NCBI GenBank assembly: GCA_029204225.1
Contig: CM055111.1
Location: forward strand, 7,381,365 to 7,445,364
Length of the DNA: 64,000 nucleotides
DNA from: Diphasiastrum complanatum
Taxonomy: Eukaryota; Streptophyta; Lycopodiopsida; Lycopodiales; Lycopodiaceae
Reading direction: 5' to 3'
Position 1 is the first letter of the stretch. Every line of letters starts with the position of its first letter. The translations under genes were made by a program, and so were the position numbers. This document shows, in pieces, positions 23,401 to 34,619 of the stretch. The notes beneath the pieces were generated by a model. It was not told where the DNA came from and did no database searches. It saw nothing but the letters and a program-made list of their open reading frames with translations.

Positions 23401-24509
23401 TATATTTGAATGGTAACTTACTTTTCAATAATAGTATTCATTATTGAATCATAGTAAAGCTATGTTGTCAAATGAGTTGGACATGACAAATTAGGATAAA
23501 TTCATTTCTGTCTTGGAATACAAATTTTTAGAAATCGAGACAAGAGACAAACTAGCAAATTCTCCAATGGATCCAAGTTTGAAATTTTCTAAGGATTAAT
23601 GTCCATAGTCTCAAGAAGAAGTGGAGTAGATGGAAAAGTATTCTTATCATTCAATTATTGGCTTATTGATGTGTGCCATGATATGTATTAGACCCGACGT
23701 ATTTTTATCAGTCTATTGATCCAATACATGTCAAGCCCCGATTTTATACATCGAAAGGCTCTTTTGAGAGTCTTATAGTATTTATAACTAACCTAAATTT
23801 TATGCATATGTTATGGAGACAATTTTACTACCAGCAATTAGTTTTTACTTTAAGGCTATACAGATGCAGATTGGATCGGGGATGTTGACACTCAAAGATC
23901 AACTTCATGTTATTTGTCTTTTGGAATAATAAAAAACAAACTTCTACTAATTTATCCTCTATAGAAGTATAATACATTGTTGCTGCACATGTTGCAAAAG
24001 AAACAATCTAGTTAAGACTTCTTTTATCAGATCTTGGTCTTACTCCTTCACAGCTTACACTGGTTTATTGTGATAATCAAAGTACTATCATTTTATCTCT
24101 TAATCTCAAGAAACTGGAGGAAGTTCTCTATGTTCCTATTCTTGATAAACATCTTCTATCCATAGCAAAGATAGTCGACACAAGAATGTCAGTAACCTTC
24201 ACAAGGGACTCTTAAAAATTGTTCGATGAAGATTCTGATAACCTAGTTATTAAAGGTAACAGAGAAGGTAATTTGTATCACTTCACTTGAGCATTCGAAC
24301 TTGAATTGAACAATTATTCCAGATCCAAGCACATTGAGATAAAGTATTACTATGTTAGAGACAAAGTACTTAATCAAAAGATCACATTTACAATTTGCAG
24401 AACTCTGTTTATGGTAGTGGACATTTTTATAAAGGCATTAGTTGAAAATCATAATAGGTTTAACAATTTGTTGAATCTAAAGATCAAAATTTTTCAAGAT
24501 CCACATTAA

Positions 24510-25640
24510 GGGGGAGTATTCGATTTCTTTCTTTGATGAAATAAAAGATAATGTGGATCTGGATAGAATTTTGATCCATAAGCTCAAAAAGCAAAATGTG
24601 ACCACTGAAGTAAAGCATTAAAATACATGGTTGAAATAGATTTTGTTCTTCAGGGTCAAAATACAAACTGTGGGACATTGTAGCAAGGCGAACTGCAACG
24701 TTATTTTTTGGAGATCACAGCCAATGCAACGCAAACTTTAGGACATTAATGCACAACTTTCAATAGATGTAACATTTGTCTAATGATGATGATGATGATG
24801 ATGATGATGTTGTTGTAGTTGTAGCAAATTTTGATTTTATTTGAATTTAAGTAGTGTGCATTGCCTAATTCCAATATTGTTTTCTATTTTATGAATGGTC
24901 CATTTTTATGAGTAGATGTGTGATATTTTTAGCTTTTAATTTCACAAAATGTATAGACAACGTGATGTGCATTTATCGTTTTCTGATAGCTTTTGGAAAT
25001 GAAGTCATGCGAGAATTCTAGTATACGACTTTGGTGTTTGACGAGGAAAGTTTTGGGGCAAAACTTGGCAAGTAGAGGTTTTGGCATGGATTTTGAAGGA
25101 TCATTCATGGATCTAACACATGTTCCATGTTCGTATCAAAAGAAGAGAGCACAAAGAAGATGATTTTATTATCTAGTTACTTTGGATTTGTGTTGAGTAA
25201 GATTGATCATTGTTGCTACATTTTTTCTGATGCTCATGTTTTTTATGTGATTTGTTCTCATGGAGTGTGCTACAAAGGAAAAAGCCAAATATGAACTTTT
25301 GTCAAATAATGAAAATTGGAAGTTCTTAACATTTATTAATGCTAGAATCTTGGAGGAACCATGTTATTATATTTATATGGCAAACAAATGGTGTAACTTT
25401 ATATGCATAAATTTTTTTCATTTGGTAATGCCATGACATTATATAATATTGATATAAAATGATGGTCAAGCATCTTATATGAACACTAATCTCCTAGTAT
25501 GTATACAATTATAGTGTGATGCGAGTAACTTGCATGCAAAAGTAATTTATAAATTTGAAACGATGTCACAAATGACATCATTATCTTCATTGCTTTGTAT
25601 ATGAATCTTCAATCTCAACCAAGGCAACCCGTTTTTGCTA
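24510..25640. other. Intergenic DNA with a (GAT)n run
   Basis: No gene recognised. A trinucleotide run lies at about 24782-24809. Confidence 0.6.
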
Positions 25641-26835
25641 AGGAGCTGATATTCCAATTTCTTGCAAACCCATTCACCCCTCCCAAACTGAGTTGGTGGT
25701 GAGTTGGCTCAGCTTATCCCATTTGTGCAGTTGTTCTATGCTTTTGAGACTCCCCTCTATTACAATCATTATGTGCGCTCTGGGGAATTTTATACTATCC
25801 AATCTGCAGCAGGTACTTGTCAAGGTGATCCTCTGGGTGGTCCTCTCTTCGCTCTCGCCTATTTATGTGCCCTTCGAGCCTTTGTAGAGGCCTTTCCCTC
25901 CTGCTTATTTTCTTTAATTGCTGATGACACTCATATCGTTTGATCCTGCTCCTATGGTGCTCCACGTCTTTTATCATTTTTCTAAGTAGCTAGCTTTACT
26001 GGGTTTGTCTGTTCAACCTCGCAAGTGTTCAATGTGGTCTCCATTAAGTCTTGCCTTGGATTTTGTTCCTCCTCAAGGCTGCCTTGCTCCTTCGGATGGC
26101 ATTTGCATTCTTGGTGTTCCTTTTGGTTCTGCTTCTTTAAGCTTCGTGTTTCTTAGTGAGGCTCTCCAGGAGATGTTGCTCATTCAGATATGCTTCTCTG
26201 GTTGGCGAGACTTAGGTCGCATTTGGCATCTTGACGTCTTGATGCAGCCGCCGCTATAGATTTCATGTCCTTAGAGAGCAGTCTCAAGTCCTTCATTCTA
26301 CCGCGTCTCACTCTTCGCACATGTGTGTTGACATTGTCCTCTCCCGGGATGGGCTTCGTGCTTTGGCAGATGTTGTTGTTGCTAATCCCACGCGTGGTAA
26401 CCTACTGCCTCGCTTTGCTTTCACACTAGGAGGAGCGACAGAGGTGGCAGCACAAGAGAAGGAAAAAAAACTACTTCGACATGCAGCCTACCAATGCTTT
26501 CATCCCCCTGGCAATTGAGACATATGGCACCGTGCATCGACGCTTTAAGGAATTTCTCTGCATGCGTTCCCATCGGGTGGTAGAGTGTCAAGGTATTCCA
26601 GGTTCTATTCTCGTGGCTTCTTTCAAACAACGCATTTTCATTGCCTTGCAACGTGCGCAGGCTCGGTCAATCTTACAACGGGTGACGATGGCTGGGTCTC
26701 CTACAAGGCTACATCTCATCTCCCTTCAGAAGCCGACTCACCACCTCTTCTGATCTGCTGCACTCAGTTGGCAGAGTCCCGCTCACATCATCCTAATCCT
26801 AGGTGTCTCATCAATGTATGATTAAGTTTTTTTTT
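25640..26835 (+). mobile_element. LINE fragment, ADDTHI-type reverse transcriptase
   Basis: The plus strand reads LIPFVQLFYAFETPLYYNHY, then GEFYTIQSAAGTCQGDPLGG, PLFALAYLCALRAF and SLIADDTHIV. This is a non-LTR RT palm in which the usual YADD box is ADD. Downstream frames give QPRKCSMWSP, GICILGVPFGS and a C-terminal ETYGTVHRRFKEFL with ALQRAQARSILQR. Frameshifts and stops abound. An oligo-T stretch and AATGAATAAATG near 26825-26845 may mark the 3' end. This is not the L1 or RTE type I know from most flowering plants. Confidence 0.7.
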
Positions 26836-27189
26836 AATGAATAAATGCACCAAGGGTGTTACCTCCAAGTTACATGGAAAGATGCTTTCAAAGTGCATGC
26901 CTTTGAGATGGTACACGATTTTAATGGAGTGCCTACAAAAACCACCAAAGTGGGCAGGAGGGCGCACTGTTCTTTGGGATAGCAGACTTTGTTTGAGAGC
27001 TTCACACTGCTCTTCTGCAGCTGCTTCGGGATCTCTTTGTATCGATCGCTCTTCGCACAACTCTCCTGCAGCTGCAGGTGTAGGCCTCTGTCTCTTTTGC
27101 GTCAGATTTCGCATCCTTCGAGTTGGATCGCAAAGTTCACCTTTGGATTGATAACAAGGTGCAAGTTCTAGGAATTGCAACTGGGCTAA

Positions 27190-30120
27190 AGGGCAATGAT
27201 ACTAACCACATCGTAGGATGAAACTATGAGTATTGCAGGTTGACTAGGAGGTTTTAATACTTGAAGCATTTACTCGCCTCAATGATTAGCCTCTATCAGC
27301 TGCTAAGTTTATATGATTATCTAATTGCTACATGCTAGATCCGTATCTTTTAGCCTATTTTTTCCGGCTCTTTCAATTATCCCATACCCTACTGTGTCAC
27401 GAATCAGGATATTGCCCATCTTCTAAAATTTCAGCTTAGACATGTCTTAGCACCTTCTGCTCCTATTGTTTCACATTCCAAAAAGTTGGTAATAATCAGG
27501 AAAATGCGATGCACAATTCTTTGCCCTCTTTGGGATGACTTGTTGTTTTTACTGATTAACACCACCTCGGTTCGTTTTCTTGCTTATTATACTTTGATAT
27601 TTCCTCGACTGCATAGATGGCCGCTTCACATTTTTCAATTACCTTTTACATGAAGTTTTGCACTAACCTCAAAGGGTTGCACACCTGTTTCTACACTCGT
27701 CTGTCAACCTAAAATTTTGAAGTATTCTACTTTCATAGTTAACTATCATCTATGTAATAACATTCATGTGGCGTTTAGACAGATACATCTTGATTAGGCA
27801 AAGGTGAGGCCCGTTATTCAATTGAGCTATATTTGTAGGGGCGATATTGTTCGATATGTTCATAGCAGATTGTTGTAAATCAGCACATTTACTGCGTTTT
27901 GAAATGTTTAAAAGCTTTCTTGATGTACTGATTATCATTTTCAAAAGATCAAATAACATTTTGGCAAACTTTTGATAAAGGACATAATACAAGGAAATGA
28001 TATGAGGACATGCAAATTTATCGTGAAATGTTTTAAGCATAACTATCTAAGATACAATTTCATACGAAATTGTGAGCTTTAGATATTGTATCTGATTTTG
28101 CTTATTGATTTACTTTTTTTCAAGTTTATTATCATGTTAGGCCTAGTTGTCACATCCCCTCACCTGACAAGACATGTCCTTCTAAAGGATCAAGGTCTTT
28201 TGAAAATAAAATGCATCTTCATGGAAGGTTCACATCTCTTTGTCAATAGATATGACCTTTCATAGTTGTTAAACAAAGGGACACAATTTTGATGCATCCA
28301 CACCCATTAGGTGAACTCTTGTTACTATTATAGGTGTAATTTCCATCATAGACACAAAGTATGATGTCCTATCTTTTCTTCTTCATGTGTTCTTTTGCAA
28401 ATGTATGAAAGCTAGCGTGGACATATATTTGTGCATGTGACTTGCATGGTGCACCTACCCTTGGGCATTGACGAAGTGAGTAGGGATCTCGTCACATTTC
28501 GTCCACGTTATGTATGATGGAGTTGTCTAAGACATTTTGTGGGTGGACTCCATAGAGTTGAAGATTGCTTATGTTTTTGTTATGCTGGGTACTATCCTAG
28601 ACACAACATTGCTATAGGTTGTCAGTGACTAGTTGACACATTGGCCACACCAAATTCTAGAATTGATACTCGAAATGGTGTAGCATGAATGCTTCTCCAA
28701 AATGGTTCATCTATAAGGACAACGTCTTTGCGTCATATTCCATTGAGATGCAATAAGGGTCCATTGACAAACATTTCCACCTATTCACGAAGGTCGAGTG
28801 TGAATATATTATTATGCTCGATAATGGGCTGATCTGTCATTTAGTTAGCTTCTCTTGTTAACCATGTGCTGGGAGGCTCTACTTCTGTAGAGGGTCTCTA
28901 AGTGCCAATGAATGTGACAAGTTGCAACTACATACATCTTCTATGAATAACAGTGCTCAACAGGAGAGACTATAGATTTTTAGCAATGAGCAAGTAGATA
29001 ACAAGGCCTCATGGTAATCACAAACACTTGCTTATGGATAGAGCCTGCAATGTCTGGCAAATTCAAACCCGTGGAGATCCCTCTAGTTCTCTACCTTTTA
29101 TCCTCCTTGGCTCGAGGCATCATCACCACATATTCTTGGTACTCTACCTGATAAATTGTATCGAGGGCTCAACTCTTAATGGGGATGACTGGGAGGGCCT
29201 TGCATCTGAAGTGGGTGGCATGGGAGGCCTTGCACCCCAGGGGATGGCCAAAGGCTCAGTCCCCAACACTTGAGAAGATAATCTCAAAGGCCAAGAAGAC
29301 ATGCTAGGACGTTCTGGGAGTAAGCTGAAGGTCTGGAAACCCTTGCGCCTGCAATTAGCAGGCTTGAGGTCCTTGATATTGAACGCATTTCTCAGGATGC
29401 CTGCAATCTTATGTTTTAGAAGCATCTGCACAGTTCCTCTTCTTAAACCTCACCCATTTACGATGTTGATCCATGTACACCTTGCAATGCCCAAAGTCTT
29501 TTGGTCAATATTCCTAAGCTGCAGCATGCACCCTGATTCCTCACTTGAGTGAAAGTACTATCGCAACTAGCCACAGCATACATGCCTCTGTTTTGCTGCT
29601 TTCTTAACAAGATACGTTTCTATCTAGCAACTTGACCTCTCCACCTGCCCATAGTAGAATATGGAGAAGTGATTGAGTGAAGTAGAAATAAAAACCTCAA
29701 AAATGAAAGTAGAGAATGCTGACCAAAAAGCACCATCATCATTGACGAAGATATTGTAATCTATCGATATCTAGATATACTTAAAAGCACTTCAAAGAAA
29801 AACTCTAAGCATGCATGTCAGAGAGAAGCTGAACATAATCCCTACAATGCAGTATGTACCACATAATGTTAAATAGGTGGTATATTCATAATGTATTTTA
29901 AAATCCCCGTTATGTGCGCGTGCAAGCAAATGGTAAAAGACAACACTCCATGTGAAACATTTGATTTACCAATCTTTACAGGAGAGGTACCTATTCTGTA
30001 AGGTGCATTGACCTTCAAAACTCCTTTAACCTTAAATAGCTTGTGGCAAACCAAGTTCTAAAAGAAGGTTGTTTTTTGCTGCATTCTATCAGTTATAACA
30101 ATCTCTTTACAGCAAAATCC
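27190..30120. other. Intergenic DNA, no gene recognised
   Basis: Several open frames of 60-95 codons on both strands (for example around 29.0-29.55 kb) show no domain I can name. No repeats beyond short runs. Confidence 0.5.
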
Positions 30121-30133
30121 TGTTGCCATTAGC

Positions 30134-30598
30134 ATAGAACCCACGGTTCCCAGAACCGTGGGTCCTGGGAACCGTGGAAGGAACCGTACCGTGGTATGGT
30201 TCCTCTATTTAAATAAATAAATAATAATTAATTAATAACCAAATTCAAAGATTTCACAGATGATTTCATAGATTTCACAGATGATACAGATTTGACAGAT
30301 TTCACATGATGTACAGATGATTTGACAGATTTCACATGATGTACAGATGATTTCACAGATGATTTGAGTCATTTGACAGATGATACAGATGATTGACAGA
30401 TTTCACAGAATTCACAGATTTCAGATTTTCTTGGCCCATTTTTTGCATATTTTTGGGGGGGAAGCTAAAAAAAAATTAAATTGATTAATTAATTAATTAA
30501 TCAGTACGGTTCACCATGGTTCTGGGCAAATTTTTTTTAAGAACCATACGGTTCTCAGAACCGTACGGTGAACCGATAACGGTTCATTAATTCTATGG
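30134..30598. repeat. GAACCGT fold-back repeat with internal minisatellite
   Basis: The left end holds nested palindromes of ACGGTTC and GAACCGT (30142-30205) and the right end another cluster (30508-30588). Each cluster has an adjoining TAATTAATTAA tract. Between them is an ACAGATGATTTCACAGATTT-type minisatellite (about 30250-30425). CATAGAA at the left and TTCTATG at the right are also inverted. No coding capacity. Confidence 0.65.
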
Positions 30599-31082
30599 CC
30601 AATAGAAAGCTTTGAGGATACATTAGTTGTGGGGAGAGATAGGAGTAACTACAAACAGTATTTTGAATTGAGCACCATGACCATTCGCTTGTGTAATTCT
30701 ACGTTTTTTACGAAGGTCAATCATCATTGTACATGTAGCAAAATAAAAATGTTGAGTATAGTCATTTGTTCCGATGCCAACTATGATTTACTAGGGACGA
30801 TGTTTACAAAACTTTTGTTGGGCTCAGAATATGTGATAAATTTTGTAATGTTGCTGCAGGCCTTTCGCTCACTTGTTTCAACTCTCTCTCATTTTGCCAT
30901 CCGATAATCATGTGTTGATCAGTATTCTGATGAGGTAATTGGCTTTATTGTAGGTTCTTTTTGACACTTATATAGTAGGTTGGGAAATTTTCTTGCATTT
31001 ATGCATCATATTGAAGTTTAGGGATCACGATTATCCATTCTCTGCTGTCATGTGATTTTCTAATTTATGAAATTTTGACTTT

Positions 31083-31092
31083 ACTATATAGC
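31083..31092 (+). promoter_or_regulatory. TATA box of the phosphatase gene
   Basis: ACTATATAGC lies about 70 bp before the ATG at 31160, so transcription would begin near 31115-31120. This excludes the upstream ATG at 31097 only weakly, but it favours the downstream one. Confidence 0.5.
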
Positions 31093-31159
31093 TGGGTTGG
31101 GCTTCAAATGTGGGGAAGGGGCTGATCCACCTTTGTCTGATTTCTTGTGGCTCATAGAG

Positions 31160-31864
31160 ATGGATTTAAAGCTCATATCCTCGTTGGTAATGCTTTGCTT
31201 CACTGTATACTTGAATCAAAGTTATGTCATGGCTGCTGCCAAATTGGATGTTCTGCCCACAATCCTCAAACAGTCTGGTGATACTGTAAATTTAACATGG
31301 ACCAACATCCAATCTCCTTCTCCTTTGGACTGGATTGGAATCTATAGTCCACCTGAATCAAAAATTGACCACTACATTGGCTACCTTTTACTCTCTTCCT
31401 GTATCAGTTGGACTGAAGGTACTTGCTCTTTAGAAGTTCCTCTGGTCAATATGCGATCAGGTTATCAATTTCGTCTGTATCATGGTGTGCCAGTGAACAT
31501 AAGTGAAAATACTCTGTTGGATGAGGATGGAAATCCTCTTCCCAGTACAGCTACCCAACTTGCAGTGAGTAAGAATGTTGATTTTTTCAACTCTAATGAG
31601 CCCACTCAGATTCACCTTTCTCCTACATCCTCTGCACAGGAGATGAGGGTCTTGTTTGTGATAAAAGACCTTATTGGAAGCTTTGTCAAGTATGGCTTGG
31701 GGAGCCATAGTCTAAGTTCAATTCAAGCATCAAGGACCTACTCATATAAGCAGTCTGATATGTGCCATGCACCAGCTAACTCTAGCATTGGGTGGAGAGA
31801 TCCAGGCTATTTTCATGATGCTCTGTTGAAGGGATTAGAGCCTGAAAAGCGGTACTTTTATCAG
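31160..31864 (+). CDS. Purple acid phosphatase (PAP2/PAP9-like), exon 1
   Basis: Encodes residues 1-235 of a dinuclear-metal purple acid phosphatase, which hydrolyses phosphate esters. MDLKLISSLVMLCFTVYLNQ is a likely signal peptide or membrane-targeting start. The rest is the Fn3-like N-terminal domain: DTVNLTWTNIQSPSPLDWIG, RLYHGVPVNISENTL, then CHAPANSSIGWRDPGYFHDA and LEPEKRYFYQ. The exon ends exactly after a CAG codon at donor CAG|GTACTC. I chose the ATG at 31160 because the one at 31097 (MGFKCGEG) adds a non-family extension directly behind a TATA box. The frame is intact throughout. The catalytic half is in exon 2, 12.65 kb away. Confidence 0.9.
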
Positions 31865-32142
31865 GTACTCTATCTAGCCGTCAAGTTATGGATGCCTGTT
31901 CCTTTTGTTTAAGTGTGCACCTCCTCCTTGCACTTTTATTATTTGGAAATAACGATTGATTGGTTTGCTTTTGAGCTTACTCATCTGAGCTCATCATCAT
32001 ACAGAGACTTGTATTGCTGTACATATTAATAATAGATCCCCAGAAATCTTCCATTGTTTGTGCAATGGTTGCACCATCACTTTGTTTATGATGGTTACTT
32101 TAGGTCCCTGAATATGTAAGATATGTTTTGTCCTCATTAGTC

Positions 32143-32146
<4 letters not shown>

Positions 32147-32211
<65 letters not shown>
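32147..32211. repeat. (GA)n microsatellite
   Basis: About 65-bp run at the left edge of the copia LTR. Confidence 0.97.
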
Positions 32212-32213
<2 letters not shown>

Positions 32214-32232
32214 TTAGAATTATATTAATCTT

Positions 32233-32913
32233 TGAGAGAGAGAACGAAGAAGAGAAGCTTATCAGAGATAGACAAAAAATAGATGCTCTGTGCATTGATT
32301 CTTTAATTGGTCAGCAATAAGATTTCATTCATTTATAGTTTGAATAAGCTTCGTAGGGCATGCAGTTTCGTCTGCTACTGTCTTGTGCTCTACCGCATTA
32401 TTGACATGTATATGTGATATACTTAATTCAGATTTGTGTTAATATTGCTATGCTTATTATTCATTCTGTCTGATCCTTCTAGTTGCTCTTTCTGGTAATA
32501 GACAACTAACATTTAGTCTTGTATTTCGCGAATGTTTCGCGACTAATTATCAGTCGAGTAGTGTCTAGCTCTTCGCGAATCATTCGCGACACATAATTTG
32601 TCTAGCTATTCGCGACAAATTATTCTTCTGGTGCTTCGTTTATTAATGTTCGGCTATGTAATCAAGAATGACCATGATTTCCATCACTAACGTTCTGTTC
32701 ATTCTAATAGGCGTAGTCATGCTTTCGGAGAGAGTCGCATAGCTCGTTCCGCTGCGCACGAACAATTTTTGTTCAAGTTTGTTTCTCGTTCGAGTTCGTT
32801 TCTTGTTCGTGTTTCGTTTCTCGATCGTGTTCGTCTTACCCCTCTGAGCTAAAATTCTTTTTTTGTTTCTAACATATGACACCTTTCTCAACTCTCGCTA
32901 CTCTCCCTCTCTC
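32233..32913 (+). repeat. Copia LTR (same family as 57656-58326)
   Basis: Starts TGAGAGAGAGAACGAAG and runs colinear with the 5' LTR near 57.7 kb up to CTACTCTCCCTCTCT. It contains the inverted TTTCGCGAATGTTTCGCGAC and related TTCGCGAATCATTCGCGAC motifs. No internal region follows in this orientation, so it is solo or truncated. I found no clear 5-bp target duplication. Confidence 0.8.
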
Positions 32914-32915
32914 CA

Positions 32916-33310
32916 ACACACGTGTGTCATTTCACATGTGTGGATAGGTCCTCATACGTGTGGATCCACATAGATGTCAAAAATACATCAAAAACCATGT
33001 GAAAATTGCTAAATTCTAACACTCCTCAGTTTTTACATGATACAACTATAGTACATCTATCTACAACTCCTAAGGTTGATCTTAACTTGATAAATGAAGC
33101 CTTTGGCAAGGCTTTGGTGAGTAGATCAGCAAGGCAATCTGAAGAAGACACATGATGTAGCTTGATCTCCTTTGCTTGAACCTTTTCCCTCACAAAATGG
33201 TGAGCAATCTCTATGTGCTTGCTCCTTGCATGGAATGTGGGATTGGTTGCTAATGTAACTAGAGATGGGCTCTTCAAGATGGACTTATACACATAGGATG
33301 CCATGCTTGG
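32916..33310 (-). mobile_element. Ty1/copia 3' end (RNase H tail, PPT, LTR start)
   Basis: The minus strand reads NPTFHARSKHIEIAHHFVRE, then KLHHVSSSDCLADLLTKALP and a stop. CTGAGGAG and an LTR start TGTTAGAATTTAGC (33021 downward) follow. The LTR is cut after about 105 bp by the copia LTR to its left. The upstream RNase H is cut at about 33310. Confidence 0.85.
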
Positions 33311-33339
33311 CCCATTAATTAAAAACAACAGTAATTATG

Positions 33340-34548
33340 TACAAGGCTCCTTCCTTGCAAGGTGCTCCTTTCTTGAACTCTCCTGGGCTCCATTGAAATG
33401 CCCCTTAGGCCTTGTATTTCAGCCCCCACACTCCCCCACTGCTATTTGGTTGCCAGTCCCATGGCAATTCACTTGGAAAGTGATTTTTGCAGCTTGGCAT
33501 CCAGATCTTCATTGTGTTTCCGGATTTCCTAGATGAGTTTGTCGTAGCCTTTCATATCTTAGGCCTGTAGAGTGGTTTCATCCTTGAGTGGCCCAAACAC
33601 ATGTGAGATACGGGGCAACTATTGAGTGCGTTGCCACTCCTCCACTCGTGCTGCATGCTAAGACGCTGTCACTGCCGCTCTATAATAAATTCTTGCCATG
33701 GTTAACTGGGCTTGGCATTTTAAACTAGGGCAAGGAGTGTTGGGGTCAAAAAAGAAGGAACCCAAGGAACGCTCCCAATGAAACTTGATAGAATTTAAAA
33801 ACAGAGAGTTCCTTACAATTTAGGGCCACTTGGCACATCATGGAGTCAACTGAGTGGTGATGCTTGGTGAAGTATTGCTCCAAGGCATACTAAAAATTCA
33901 CTTGATTTGTCCAGCCCCTGGAGTTTTGAATTATTGGCTAGTTGGATTGTGCACTGGCATCATGTTGTTCCAGCCATGGATCACGTCATGGAATTGGCAG
34001 GAACCGGGGGTCTACACGTAGGTACCGAGGAGCACAGAAGTATTCCATTAGAGCCTTCTTGTCATCCTTGAACAAAACGTTGCACCAAGTGGGTTGAGGT
34101 GCCAACTGCTCGATAATCTGCTTTTAAGTAGAATTATTAGCTTTAAGTGTATTACATACGATTTCATCGTAAACTACAACGTATTGTAAAATATAAATTG
34201 AAAAAATACAAAATAGGTGAAGCTACTATAAGTTGTAAAGGATTTGGGATCAATTAAGATCCAAATCCATAACCTGACCTTTGATTAGAACTAGATCAAC
34301 TCTACCAATGTTGCCAATGTAGAAAAATGAACATCTACTCTATGAAATAGATATAAGAATCTGATCAAACATCAAACATATGATATAATTGTTGTCCATG
34401 CAAAAATAGTAAGCTACTATATTTCACACGTGTGGATCTGAAAATAACATAAAATAAGCATTCTACACAAGATTGCAAAATATCACAAATATAGTGCACC
34501 AATGCATAGATAAACCCAAGAGAACTCATGTATAAGCATGAAGTGAGA

Positions 34549-34550
<2 letters not shown>
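33340..34550. other. Intronic DNA, no gene recognised
   Basis: Possibly decayed LTR-element DNA on the minus strand, but no diagnostic motif was seen. Confidence 0.45.

Positions 34551-34551
<1 letters not shown>

Positions 34552-34616
<65 letters not shown>
34552..34616. repeat. (GA)n microsatellite at LINE 3' end
   Basis: About 65 bp, directly beside the 3' UTR of LINE copy 1 (CCCGAGGGCACATAAG). Confidence 0.97.

Positions 34617-34619
<3 letters not shown>

Larger units (their letters stand above)
21950..24510 (+). mobile_element. Ty1/copia remnant, split by an insertion
   Basis: RT pieces at about 22060-22390 read FIDTFSPVLKLTSIELLLAF, VYQMNVQRKFLNGVIDEDIY and YKLHKALYGLKKLPWAWFQF. The 3' part at about 23560-24510 reads SYHSIIGLLMCAM and SKHIEIKYYYVRDKV, with DIFIKAL. 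It ends near AAGGGGGAGT, a polypurine tract. The middle (about 22444-23400) is an inserted unit. Stops are frequent. Confidence 0.82.

Noticed and set aside
31097-31159. Upstream in-frame ATG of the phosphatase
   Set aside because: It adds a non-family segment before the signal peptide and starts only about 5 bp after a TATA box.
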